Positions 17,866 through 25,987 of a stretch of DNA of 42,229 bases are shown here, piece after piece (position 1 is the stretch's first letter; every line of letters starts with the position of its first letter). Position numbers and translations under genes: made by a program. The stretch is taken from assembly GCA_009840635.1 (NCBI GenBank), contig VXNL01000085.1:1-42229 (forward strand), written 5' to 3'. The stretch is from Acidobacteriota bacterium. Its GTDB lineage: Bacteria > Acidobacteriota > Vicinamibacteria > Marinacidobacterales > Marinacidobacteraceae. The notes under the pieces were generated by a model. It was not told the DNA's origin, did not search any database, and saw only the letters and a list, made by a program, of their open reading frames with translations.

Positions 17866-20076
17866 ATGACCAGGGCGACTCACGGCGCCACCGCGCGCGT
17901 GACGCTTCTCGTTTCGCTTCTCGCGCTGCCGGCCGGAAGCGCGGCGGCGCAGGACTGGCCGAGCTGGCGGGGCCGGATGCAGACCGGGGTTTCTGACCAG
18001 ACCGGATTGGTGTCGAACTGGTCGGTGGACGGCGAGAACCTCATCTGGTTCCAGGAGTACATCGGCCGCTCGACCCCAGCCGTGTTCGACGGGCGCGTCT
18101 GCGCCAACGGGCGCACCGGGGACGGGGTGGCCAAGAAGGAGATCGTCACCTGCTGGAACGCGGAGGACGGCACGAAGCTCTGGGAACACACCTTCGCCGT
18201 CTTCAACACGACCGTCCCCTTCAACCGGGTCGGCTGGGGCAGCGTCACCGGCGATCCGGACACCGGCACCCTCTACGCCATGAACGTGGACGGCCACCTG
18301 CACGCGTTCGACCGCGGCGGGGAGATCGTCTGGAGCTGGCGGCTCGGCGAGGATCTCGGCCGCGCGTCCGGTTACGGGGGGCGGACTTCGACGCCGATCA
18401 TCGACGAGGACCGGCTGGTGCTCAGTGTCATCGGCTCGGCCTGGGGCGGCCTGGGCGGGCCGCCGCGACACCGCTACGTGGCGTTCGACAAGGCTACCGG
18501 GCACGTTCGCTGGGTCGCGACGCCGGGCGGCACGCCGGCCGACCTGAACACGCAGTCGGTGCCGATCGTGGCCGTCGTGGGCGGCCAGCGGCTTCTCATC
18601 GACGGGAACGCCGACGGCAACATCTACGCGCTGCAGGCGCGCACGGGCAAGAAGATCTGGGAGTTCCACCTCAGCAAGCGCGGCATCAACGTCTCGCCCG
18701 TGATCGATGGCGACACCGTCTATATCGCGCACAGCGAAGAAAACCTCGACGCGGGGACGATGGGACGAGTCGTGGCCATCGACGCGACGGGGAGCGGCGA
18801 CATCACCGCCACCGGCGAGAAGTGGCGCATCAACGAGCTCGCGGTCGGGTTCTCCTCGCCGCTCATCAAGGACGGCCGGCTCTACGTCGTCGACAACTCC
18901 GCGAACCTGGTGGCGATCGACGCCGCCAGCGGAGCCGTCGTCTGGGAGCACAGCGTTGGGACGGTCGGCAAGACGTCGCCGGTCTGGGCCGACGGCAAGC
19001 TCTACGTCACCGAGGTCAACGGCAACGTCCACATCCTGGAGCCGGGCGCGGACGGGGTCACCGAGCTCGACAGCGAGGACGTCGAGGTGGCCGGCGGCCG
19101 CGAGGCGGAGATCTACGGTTCGTTCGCGCCGGCGTACGGACGGCTCTACATCACGGCCGAGTCCGGCGTCTATTGCATCGGCGACCCGGACGCGCCCTTC
19201 GATCCGGCCCCGGCTGCGAGCCCCGCCCTCGGACCCGAGAGCGCGCCGACGGGAACGGTCGCGAGCCTGCAGGTGGTTCCCGCGGAGGTCATCGCGTCCG
19301 CGGGTCAGACGATCGACTTCCGGCTCCTGGCATTCGACGCGGGCGGACAACCGGCCGGGGAAGCGACCGCCGTCTGGACGCTCGATGGCCTCACCGGCTC
19401 ACAGCTCGGCGAAGACGGCGCGTTCCAGGCGAGTGCCGGGGCCGCCAACCAGGCGGGACGGGTTGTCGCGACGGTGGGCGACGTGTCGGCCGACGCGCGG
19501 GTACGCATCTTCGCGCCGCTGCCCTGGACCGAGACCTTCGAGAACGGGCGCCCGCCGCACTGGATCGGCGGGGGCGGAAGCCTGGCGGCGGTGGACGAGG
19601 GGGGCGAGCAGCTCTTCCGGAAAGGCGCGTCGCGCACCGGCATCCACCGGCACGCCATCTACATCGGCCCCTCAACCCTGTCGGACTACACCGTGCAGGC
19701 CGACGTGATGTCGACCGAGCGGGGCCGGCGGCGTCCCGACATCGGGCTCATCAACAGCGGCTACACGATGGACCTGCAGGGGAACCACCAGCGGATCGAG
19801 GTTCGCTCGTGGGCCGCCGAGCTGCGGATGGCCGAACGGTTCCCCTTCGCGTGGGACCCCAATGTCTGGTACACGCTGAAGCTCCGGGTGGACATCGCCG
19901 ATGACGGCGCGCTCATCCGCGGCAAGGTCTGGCGGCGCGGCGAGGCCGAGCCCGACGACTGGACGGTGACCGTGGAGGACCCGGAGCCGGTACGCCGCGG
20001 AAGCCCCGGCATCATCGGCTACTCGCCGATCGACATCTACTACGACAACGTGCAGGTGATGGAGAACCCCAGGTAA
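17866..20076 (+). CDS. Secreted PQQ-like propeller protein with Ig-like and jellyroll domains
   Basis: A 736-residue exported protein. The signal peptide ends near GSAAAQ. Residues about 30-445 are PQQ-like propeller blades (TLYAMNVDGHLHAFD, NIYALQARTGKKIWEF, LVAIDAASGAVVWEH). Residues about 463-550 look like a bacterial Ig-like domain (VVPAEVIASAGQTIDFRL). Residues about 553-735 look like a concanavalin-A-like or DUF1080-type jellyroll (IDIYYDNVQV near the end). I see none of the Cys pair or cytochrome motifs of PQQ alcohol dehydrogenases, so it is more likely a binding or scaffold protein than a redox enzyme. ATG 17866 is the first Met before the signal peptide, though its ribosome site is weak. 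Its TAA overlaps the next ATG (TAATG), so the two are translated together. Confidence 0.85.
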   Translation: MTRATHGATARVTLLVSLLALPAGSAAAQDWPSWRGRMQTGVSDQTGLVSNWSVDGENLIWFQEYIGRSTPAVFDGRVCANGRTGDGVAKKEIVTCWNAEDGTKLWEHTFAVFNTTVPFNRVGWGSVTGDPDTGTLYAMNVDGHLHAFDRGGEIVWSWRLGEDLGRASGYGGRTSTPIIDEDRLVLSVIGSAWGGLGGPPRHRYVAFDKATGHVRWVATPGGTPADLNTQSVPIVAVVGGQRLLIDGNADGNIYALQARTGKKIWEFHLSKRGINVSPVIDGDTVYIAHSEENLDAGTMGRVVAIDATGSGDITATGEKWRINELAVGFSSPLIKDGRLYVVDNSANLVAIDAASGAVVWEHSVGTVGKTSPVWADGKLYVTEVNGNVHILEPGADGVTELDSEDVEVAGGREAEIYGSFAPAYGRLYITAESGVYCIGDPDAPFDPAPAASPALGPESAPTGTVASLQVVPAEVIASAGQTIDFRLLAFDAGGQPAGEATAVWTLDGLTGSQLGEDGAFQASAGAANQAGRVVATVGDVSADARVRIFAPLPWTETFENGRPPHWIGGGGSLAAVDEGGEQLFRKGASRTGIHRHAIYIGPSTLSDYTVQADVMSTERGRRRPDIGLINSGYTMDLQGNHQRIEVRSWAAELRMAERFPFAWDPNVWYTLKLRVDIADDGALIRGKVWRRGEAEPDDWTVTVEDPEPVRRGSPGIIGYSPIDIYYDNVQVMENPR

Positions 20077-21524
20077 TGGAGACACCACAGGTGCTGATTC
20101 TCGGAGCCCTGGCGGCACTGGCGGCGCCCGCGGCGGCTCCCGCCCAGGAAATCGCCATGTTCGGCAACACGCCGTCCCGGAACATGGTGTCCGACGAGAC
20201 GGGCGTCGTCGGCGACTGGGACGTAGACACCGGCCGGAACGTCCTCTGGTCCCAGCCGGTCGGTTCGCAGGCCTACGGCGGCCCGGTGGTCGCAAACAAC
20301 CGGGTTTACGTCGGCACCAACAACGAGGGGCTCCGCGACCCGTCCATCGAGGGCGACCGCGGCGTTGTCATGGCGTTCGCGGCGGACACCGGCACGTTCC
20401 TCTGGCAGATGGTGCATCCGAAGCTCCCGGCCGGCCGGGTCAACGACTGGCCGCGGCAGGGGGTCTGCTCCACCGCGTACATGGAGGGGGACCGCATCTA
20501 CTACGTCTCCAACGAGGCGCACATCGTCTGCCTCGACGCGAACGGCTTCGCCAACGGCAACGACGGTCCCTTCACCGACGAGGAAGACACCGGTGAGATT
20601 GCCGGAGACATCATCTGGTCCTACGACATGATCGGCGAGCTGGACGTCTTCCCGCACAACCTCGCCACCGGATCGCCACTCATCATCGGCGACGTCCTCT
20701 ATACCGTCACGAGCAACGGCGTCGACGAGGGGCATGTCAACGTCCCATCGCCCTTCTCGCCCGACTTCATCGCGCTGGACAAGAACACCGGCGAACTGCT
20801 GTGGGAGAGCACCCCGGTCGGCGAGAACATCCTGCACGGCGCCTGGACCAACCCGGCGTACGCGGTGATCAACGGCCGGGCGCAGGTCATCTTCCCCGGC
20901 GGCGACGGGGTGATCTACAGCCTGGATGCCGCGACGGGCGAGCTCATCTGGCAGTTCGACTGCAACCCGAAGGACTCGGAGTGGGTCCTCGGCGGCCGCG
21001 GGACGCGCAACAACATCCTCTCGACGCCGGTCGTCTACAACGACAAGGTGTACATCGGCGTCGGCCAGGACCCGGAGCACGGCGAGGCGCCGGGTCACTT
21101 CTGGGTGATCGACGCGACCGGCACCGGCGACGTCACGGACACGCACGCGGTGTGGCATCGGGGCGGCGAGGACTTCTACCGCACCATGTCCACCGCGGCC
21201 ATCGCCGACGGCGTGCTCTACATCTCCAGCCTGTCAGGCTTCCTGCACGCGCTCGACCCGGAGACCGGCGAGGAGTTCTGGACCCACGACACCTACGCGG
21301 CGGTGTGGGGCTCTCCCTTCGTCGTGGACGGCAAGGTCTTCCTGGGCGACGAGGACGGGGACGTCGTGGTCCTGCGCGCCGGCAAGGAGCTAGAGGTTCT
21401 CGGGGAGTACAACCTCGGCGCCTCGGTCTACTGCACCCCGGTGGTCAAGGACGGCGTGCTCTACATCCTCACGCGCAACCGGCTCTGGGCCTTCAAGGAA
21501 GGCGCGCAGTCCGACCCCCTCTGA
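20076..21524 (+). CDS. Secreted PQQ-binding-like beta-propeller protein
   Basis: A 482-residue exported protein made almost entirely of PQQ-like propeller blades (FIALDKNTGELLWES, IYSLDAATGELIWQFD, LHALDPETGEEFWTHD, SPFVVDGKVFLGDEDGDV). The signal peptide runs to APAQ. It starts in the TAATG overlap with the preceding propeller gene, implying equal amounts and probably a shared job. Both carry the same opening pattern after the signal (a tryptophan-rich segment, then a DxTGVVGDW-like turn), so they are distant paralogues; this one lacks the Ig-like and jellyroll tail. No catalytic motif of quinoprotein dehydrogenases was found. The dispersed repeat copy B begins 8 bases after its stop. Confidence 0.86.
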   Translation: METPQVLILGALAALAAPAAAPAQEIAMFGNTPSRNMVSDETGVVGDWDVDTGRNVLWSQPVGSQAYGGPVVANNRVYVGTNNEGLRDPSIEGDRGVVMAFAADTGTFLWQMVHPKLPAGRVNDWPRQGVCSTAYMEGDRIYYVSNEAHIVCLDANGFANGNDGPFTDEEDTGEIAGDIIWSYDMIGELDVFPHNLATGSPLIIGDVLYTVTSNGVDEGHVNVPSPFSPDFIALDKNTGELLWESTPVGENILHGAWTNPAYAVINGRAQVIFPGGDGVIYSLDAATGELIWQFDCNPKDSEWVLGGRGTRNNILSTPVVYNDKVYIGVGQDPEHGEAPGHFWVIDATGTGDVTDTHAVWHRGGEDFYRTMSTAAIADGVLYISSLSGFLHALDPETGEEFWTHDTYAAVWGSPFVVDGKVFLGDEDGDVVVLRAGKELEVLGEYNLGASVYCTPVVKDGVLYILTRNRLWAFKEGAQSDPL

Positions 21525-21532
21525 CGGCGTCG

Positions 21533-21708
21533 CCGGCCTGGAACGCCGGCTTCAGCCGGCACCCGCTTCGCTGAGCACAGCGGAAGGGCGCATAGCTGCT
21601 CCCTGGATGGCGCGCCCGCAGGGTTTCCGCCGCGCCATCCCGGCGATGAGGTCCTTCCCGCCGCCCGCCTTCGCGGGCTGTGCCGACTGAAGCCGGCGTT
21701 CCAAGCCG
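21533..21708. repeat. Dispersed palindromic element, copy B
   Basis: About 176 bases with inverted arms: left 21533-21561 (GGAACGCCGGCTTCAGCCGG) and right 21679-21708 (GACTGAAGCCGGCGTTCCAA). Left of centre is a CGCTTCG/CACAGCG-type hairpin and right of centre a CCCGCC-TTC-GCGGG type, the same order as copy A. Its minus strand shares inner sequence with the plus strand of copy C (GGACCTCAT, then GCCGGGATGGC), so B and C are the same element in opposite directions. It sits after the plus-strand propeller gene and before the minus-strand genes, where it could end transcription from both sides. The rest of the 366-base gap holds the amidohydrolase remnant at 21741 and about 80 bases with nothing recognised. 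Confidence 0.85.
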
Positions 21709-21740
21709 CGTGCGGCAACCCGCGTTACGGCGTCAACGGG

Positions 21741-21806
21741 TTACCGGGAGCCGCCTCCCGCCAGCCTGCCGTCCAGGAACACCCATCCCACCACAAGAGT
21801 CGTGTG
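21741..21806 (-). pseudogene. Remnant of an amidohydrolase C-terminus
   Basis: The reverse strand reads TTLVVGWVFLDGRLAGGGSR and then TAA. This matches the last 20 residues of the intact amidohydrolase at 22350 (YRVLPDWVFVDGRLEVGGSR, stop). The DNA also aligns over about 55 bases, for example TACCGGGAGCC next to both stops and GAACACCCA further in. Upstream in this frame there is no further likeness before the cold-shock gene. It looks like the tail of a former second amidohydrolase gene, the rest of which has been deleted. Confidence 0.7.
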
Positions 21807-21890
21807 GCCAGATCCGTTCGCTCCATGGCCCGTCAATCTGAGAGAACCGGACAGGGCGATGCCCGTCACAACACGGGGAGCCCTGACTGC

Positions 21891-22100
21891 CTATTCGACG
21901 GAGGACAGATTCTCGGCGGACGTCCTGCCGTTGTTTCCAACCTGAAGTTCGTACGAGACCTTCTGCCCCTCGCGAAGCGATTGCAGCCCGGCCTTCTGAA
22001 CCGCCGAGATGTGTACGAAAACGTCCTTTGACCGGTCATCGGGCTCAATGAACCCGAAGCCTTTTGCCGCGTTGAACCACTTTACGGTGCCGGTAGCCAT
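21891..22100 (-). CDS. Cold-shock protein, CspA family
   Basis: A 69-residue single-stranded nucleic-acid-binding protein of the CspA family, which melts RNA structure and is often made on cold shift or during growth. It opens [18 protein letters not shown], containing RNP1 (KGFGFI), followed by RNP2 (VFVHIS) and the VSYEL strand. ATG 22100 has AGAGGAA about 5 bases upstream, which excludes the longer in-frame reading. The 249 bases before it (22101-22349) hold no gene I can recognise and may include a long leader, as is common for csp genes. It sits between an amidohydrolase gene and the tail of a lost copy of the same kind of gene. Confidence 0.95.
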   Translation of the reverse strand: MATGTVKWFNAAKGFGFIEPDDRSKDVFVHISAVQKAGLQSLREGQKVSYELQVGNNGRTSAENLSSVE

Positions 22101-22349
22101 GATTCGTTCCTCTAACAAAACGTGTTGATTCAGCACGCCACACGAAGCGTCGGCGCGCGGTTGAGAGTGCGCCTGGTCAGGGGATCGGAAGCCGAGCCGC
22201 GGTAGCGACCCTTCAAGATCGCACCGGACCAATGCGCGCAAGAACGCGGGAGTAGACGCCACCAGCGCCAGGAAGTCAATGACGCGCTCCACCGCTCGGA
22301 TCCGCGCCCCTCCCGTACGCCGCCGGTCCAGCGGGCGCCGCTCGGGAAG

Positions 22350-24818
22350 CTACCGGGAGCCACCCACCTCCAGGCGCCCGTCCACGAACACCCAGTCCGG
22401 CAGCACGCGGTAGTCGAAGGGGTGCCCTTCCAGGATGACGAAGTCCGCGTCCTTGCCCGGCTCGATGCTTCCGATCCGGTCGCCCAGGTCAGCCAGCTCG
22501 GCGGCGTTGAGCGTCGCCATCTTGAGCGCGTCGACCTCGGGGACGCCGTTGCGGAAGGCCCACGCCGCGTTGAGGATGGGTTCGCCGCCGAGCCGTCCGA
22601 TGGGTGAAGCGCGCCGGGAAGCGCCCGGGCCGAAGAACGCCACCTTGACGCCGGCCCGGTTCAGGATCGCGGGCCCCTCCACGCTCCAGCCCTCGCCGCC
22701 CCCGCGGATGTCCGACGCGTAGCTCCCGGAGTTCCCCAGAATGACTCCCGCGCCGGCCGCGGCCAGCCGGCCGGCCAGCCGGTGCGCCTCGATCCCGCCG
22801 GTGATCACGAGCCGCAGGCCGTAGTCTTCCGCGAGCCCGAGCGCCGCTTCGATCTCGGACACGCGGTCCGCGTGGACCATCGCCGGCACCTCGCGCCGGA
22901 GTAGCGGCAGGAGCGCCTCCAGGCGCGCGTCGTACTCCCGGGTCTCCTCCGCCTCCGCGTAGCGCCGGGCCGCATCCAGCGCCTCCCGGATCATCGCCGA
23001 CGCGCTTTCGAGCGTCAGCGGCGCTCCCGTCTCGTCCGTCCACTCCCGGAGCGCCGACGGGGTGAGGGCGAACACCATGCTCGCCGGCTCGCGGCGCACC
23101 ATCTTCTCGAAGTCGATGCCGGGGGTCTTCACCAGGACGCCGTTCCCGCCGGCCAGGTTGCGGGTGCCGGGGGTGACGTGGATCGCGGTCACCCCGATCG
23201 TGGTGTTCACCCGGTACGACGGGAACCAGGGGTCCACGGCGTAGAGGGCGTTCATCTCCGGCACCACTGGTTCGGTGATCTCGTCGTTTTGCACCTGCCA
23301 CTTGAGGTCGCCGATCCAGTCGTTGGGAAAGGCGCGCGCGATCACCGTTCCCGGCATGACCACCCTGCCCCCGACGTCCATGACCGCCATGCCCGTGGGC
23401 GGCGCGGCGTCCGCCTCCACCCGGGTGAACCGGCCGCCCTCGACGACGAGGGTGGCGTTCCGGATTTCGCCACTACTCACCGTGAACACGTGTGCGCCAG
23501 TGATGGCGAAACTTGCGTCCTCCGAGGTGATGTCCCCGGTCACCGGGGTGAACGGCCCCACTGCGCGCGGCCGGTCGGGCTGGAGCACGCGGTCGCGCTC
23601 GTACTCGAGGCGCCCGTCCACGAACACGCGTTCCACCCGGTCTGCGGTCAAGTCGAGGAAGTGCCCGTCGAGGAGCACGAGGTCGGCGTCCTTCCCGACT
23701 TCGATGCTGCCGATCCGGTCCTGGAGCATCATTGCGCGCGCTCCGTTGATCGTCATGATCTCGAGCGCCTGGTCGTCGGTGAGCCCGTGCCGCGCCAGAA
23801 AGGCCCCGTACTCGCGGAAGTCCTTGAAGTGCTGGTTCGACATGTCGGTCTGGATGCTGGCGTGCACGCCGGCGTCGAGGAGGTCCTTCAGCAGGTTCAG
23901 GGGCTCGGGATCGCCCCAGTACTGGACGATCATCATCGGCCCGATGACCGGAACGATCTCGGTTCCGGCGAGCAGCTCGGTGAGCGGAAAGATCTCCTCC
24001 GCGTGGGCGAGCGCCAGGCGGTCGAAGAAGCCGTACTTGCGCGCGAGGCGCAGCACCATCATCACCTCGCTCGGGTAGTGCGCGTGGGCGTGGACCATGA
24101 CCTCGCCCCGGATCACCGCCGCGAAGGCCTCGAGGCGCTCGTCGCGCTCCGGTGCCGGTCCCTCTCCGGCAGCGTGTGCTTCCTGCTGCCGCAAGTAGGC
24201 CTCGGCGCGGCGGAAGTACTCGTCGGCGGTGGCGTACCACCCCATCACCGTCTGCGGCGTCTCGCCGGGCCGCAGGTTGATCAGCGGCCGCACGGCCATC
24301 TTCAGGTCCACGAAGGGCTTGAGGATCATCTCCGGGCCCGGATTGCGCTTCAGCTTGAGCGCGACCGCCTGTCCGCTGGAGATGATGCCGCTGCCCGAGC
24401 GCGTGACCAGCGACGTGATGCCCCCGGAGAGCGCCACCTGGAGCATGGGATCCGCAAGGTCGAGATGTTCCACCGCCTTCCACTCGGCGGTCACCGGGCC
24501 GGGAATACGCGCGCGGCTGGAACGGTCGAGGGCGGCGTGCACGTGGGCGTCGATCAGGCCCGGGATCACCGTCTCCGCTTCGTACACCGCAACCTCGGCG
24601 GCAACGTCCAGGGATTCGCCGACCGCCTGGATGATCCCGTCCCGGATCAGGATCTCGCCGTCCTGGAGCGTCCCGCCGGTGACGGTGTGGACTGTCCGAC
24701 CGCGAACGAGGACCATCTCGGACTGGGCGCTCGCCGTGCCGGCGCCAGCGACGGCGACCGCCAGGATCGCCGTGAACCACCGGCGTCCGCCCGTTCGGCT
24801 CGACGTTCGCCAGCTCAT
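22350..24818 (-). CDS. Secreted amidohydrolase with two tandem domains, second lacking HxH
   Basis: An 822-residue exported protein with two amidohydrolase-superfamily units in one chain. The signal peptide ends near TASAQ. Unit 1 (about 35-410) has the metal motif IDAHVH (His92, His94), further His at 244-248 and 272, Asp325 in IQTDMSN, and the closing SIEVGKDADLVLLDG. Unit 2 (about 436-822) has the flanking strands (AFTV-type start, VVMPGT, SIEPGKDADFVILEG), but HxH is replaced by IARAF at about 493-497. It still has HADR and a late GNSGSYASD. Unit 1 is likely the hydrolase; unit 2 may be structural or use another site. The substrate is unknown. ATG 24818 has GGAGG upstream. It is probably co-transcribed with the AMP-forming enzyme 46 bases before it. 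Confidence 0.85.
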   Translation of the reverse strand: MSWRTSSRTGGRRWFTAILAVAVAGAGTASAQSEMVLVRGRTVHTVTGGTLQDGEILIRDGIIQAVGESLDVAAEVAVYEAETVIPGLIDAHVHAALDRSSRARIPGPVTAEWKAVEHLDLADPMLQVALSGGITSLVTRSGSGIISSGQAVALKLKRNPGPEMILKPFVDLKMAVRPLINLRPGETPQTVMGWYATADEYFRRAEAYLRQQEAHAAGEGPAPERDERLEAFAAVIRGEVMVHAHAHYPSEVMMVLRLARKYGFFDRLALAHAEEIFPLTELLAGTEIVPVIGPMMIVQYWGDPEPLNLLKDLLDAGVHASIQTDMSNQHFKDFREYGAFLARHGLTDDQALEIMTINGARAMMLQDRIGSIEVGKDADLVLLDGHFLDLTADRVERVFVDGRLEYERDRVLQPDRPRAVGPFTPVTGDITSEDASFAITGAHVFTVSSGEIRNATLVVEGGRFTRVEADAAPPTGMAVMDVGGRVVMPGTVIARAFPNDWIGDLKWQVQNDEITEPVVPEMNALYAVDPWFPSYRVNTTIGVTAIHVTPGTRNLAGGNGVLVKTPGIDFEKMVRREPASMVFALTPSALREWTDETGAPLTLESASAMIREALDAARRYAEAEETREYDARLEALLPLLRREVPAMVHADRVSEIEAALGLAEDYGLRLVITGGIEAHRLAGRLAAAGAGVILGNSGSYASDIRGGGEGWSVEGPAILNRAGVKVAFFGPGASRRASPIGRLGGEPILNAAWAFRNGVPEVDALKMATLNAAELADLGDRIGSIEPGKDADFVILEGHPFDYRVLPDWVFVDGRLEVGGSR

Positions 24819-24864
24819 CTTCCTGCCCTCCCCGGGAGGTCCGGCCGGCCCGCCGAACCGGACG

Positions 24865-25962
24865 TCAGTAGACCCCCACGGTGGTGCCGCCGGCGAGCTG
24901 ACCGAAGGGCCGGACGCCGCTGACCCCGTCCCAGGCGTAAGGTCCCCAGGGCGGCTCCCGTTCGCCCTCGTCGCGTTCGAGGAAGCCCGGGACGAAGAAC
25001 TCGCGCGTCAGCGTCGTGAGTCGGACGCGGCCGGTTTCCCCGTAGTCCACCACGTCGCCGCTGTCGGGGTCGACGACCTCCAGCACGGCGCGGGGCATCG
25101 GCGGGTAGTAGGCGATCTTGTAGCCGTCCTCCGGAGTCGGCGGCCGCGCCGGGGCCAGCCCCATCAGGGTGTTGCCGTAGGTGGGTTGGAGGAATACCCC
25201 GTCCAGCAACTCCTCCACGGCGAATCGGGTCCACTGCGGGGTGAACTCGGTGCCCCCCGAGAAGATGCCCCGGATTCCGGTCTCCGCCAGCGTCCTCCCC
25301 TCGTCCTCGAGCCGCAGGCAGAGCGCCTCGAGCAGCTTCGGAGTCGTGAAGAGGCACCGGATGTCGTGGCCGGCCGAGAGCACGGTCAGCGCCTGGTCGA
25401 TGACGTGCGCCTGGTAGGCGAGCAGATGCTCGGTCCAGCCCTTCCTGATCAACTTGATCACCCAGCGCGGGTCGAGATCCACCGAGAACGCGATGCCGCC
25501 TCGGAACTGGGCAAGATGTTCCACGGCGAGCCGCAGCCGGCGCGGCCCCGACGGCCCCAGCATGAGCCAGTTGGAATCCGGCGGAAAGTGCTCCTCGGAC
25601 AGCACCGCGCTGAACAGCTCGTAGTCGATCCGAAAGTCGTCCACCGAGGTCCGGCTCTTCGGGATGCCGGTGGTTCCGCCGGTCTCGAAGACGTAGAGCG
25701 GCCGGTCCTGGTACGGCGCGGGAATCCAGCGGCGCACCGGCCCGCCCCGGAGCCACTCGTCCTCGAACGACGGAAACCGCTTCAGGTCGTCGAAGCCCTG
25801 CACGTCGGCCAGGGGATCGAAGTCGAGCCGTTTCCGGAAATCGAGCCAGAAGGAACATCCCGTTTCCTCGGAAAAGTGCCAGCGCACCATCTCGCGGACG
25901 TGCTCGTCGAGGTCGTGGCGCGCCGCCACGGCGGCTTCGGAGTCTTGCAGGTCGGTTTCCAT
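24865..25962 (-). CDS. Compact AMP-forming enzyme, LuxE/PaaK-like
   Basis: A 365-residue cytoplasmic protein of the adenylate-forming superfamily. The phosphate loop is FETGGTTGIPKSRT near 91-104, followed by a Gly-rich FSGGTEFTP near 240 and PTYGNTLMGLAP near 265, where these enzymes bind AMP. It ends soon after the hinge region, so it lacks the usual C-terminal lid. That length and layout fit LuxE-type acyl-protein synthetases or short phenylacetate-CoA-ligase-like proteins. It probably activates a carboxylic acid as acyl-AMP, but the acid and acceptor are unknown. The ribosome site AGAGGA is clear. It lies 25 bases after the glycosyltransferase gene in the same operon. Confidence 0.75.
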   Translation of the reverse strand: METDLQDSEAAVAARHDLDEHVREMVRWHFSEETGCSFWLDFRKRLDFDPLADVQGFDDLKRFPSFEDEWLRGGPVRRWIPAPYQDRPLYVFETGGTTGIPKSRTSVDDFRIDYELFSAVLSEEHFPPDSNWLMLGPSGPRRLRLAVEHLAQFRGGIAFSVDLDPRWVIKLIRKGWTEHLLAYQAHVIDQALTVLSAGHDIRCLFTTPKLLEALCLRLEDEGRTLAETGIRGIFSGGTEFTPQWTRFAVEELLDGVFLQPTYGNTLMGLAPARPPTPEDGYKIAYYPPMPRAVLEVVDPDSGDVVDYGETGRVRLTTLTREFFVPGFLERDEGEREPPWGPYAWDGVSGVRPFGQLAGGTTVGVY

Positions 25963-25987
25963 TGTTCCTCTCTGTTCTGAATCGGCG

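Noticed and set aside
17866..21524. PQQ-dependent alcohol dehydrogenases
   Set aside because: Propeller repeats are present, but no Cys pair, catalytic Asp context or haem motif was found, so only a PQQ-like propeller is claimed.
22101..22292. Longer cold-shock protein with a 64-residue extension
   Set aside because: The extension has no CspA likeness and the strong ribosome site AGAGGAA fits ATG 22100.
10711..25962. A lux bioluminescence operon
   Set aside because: Only distant LuxC- and LuxE-like enzymes are present, far apart, with no luciferase or LuxD.
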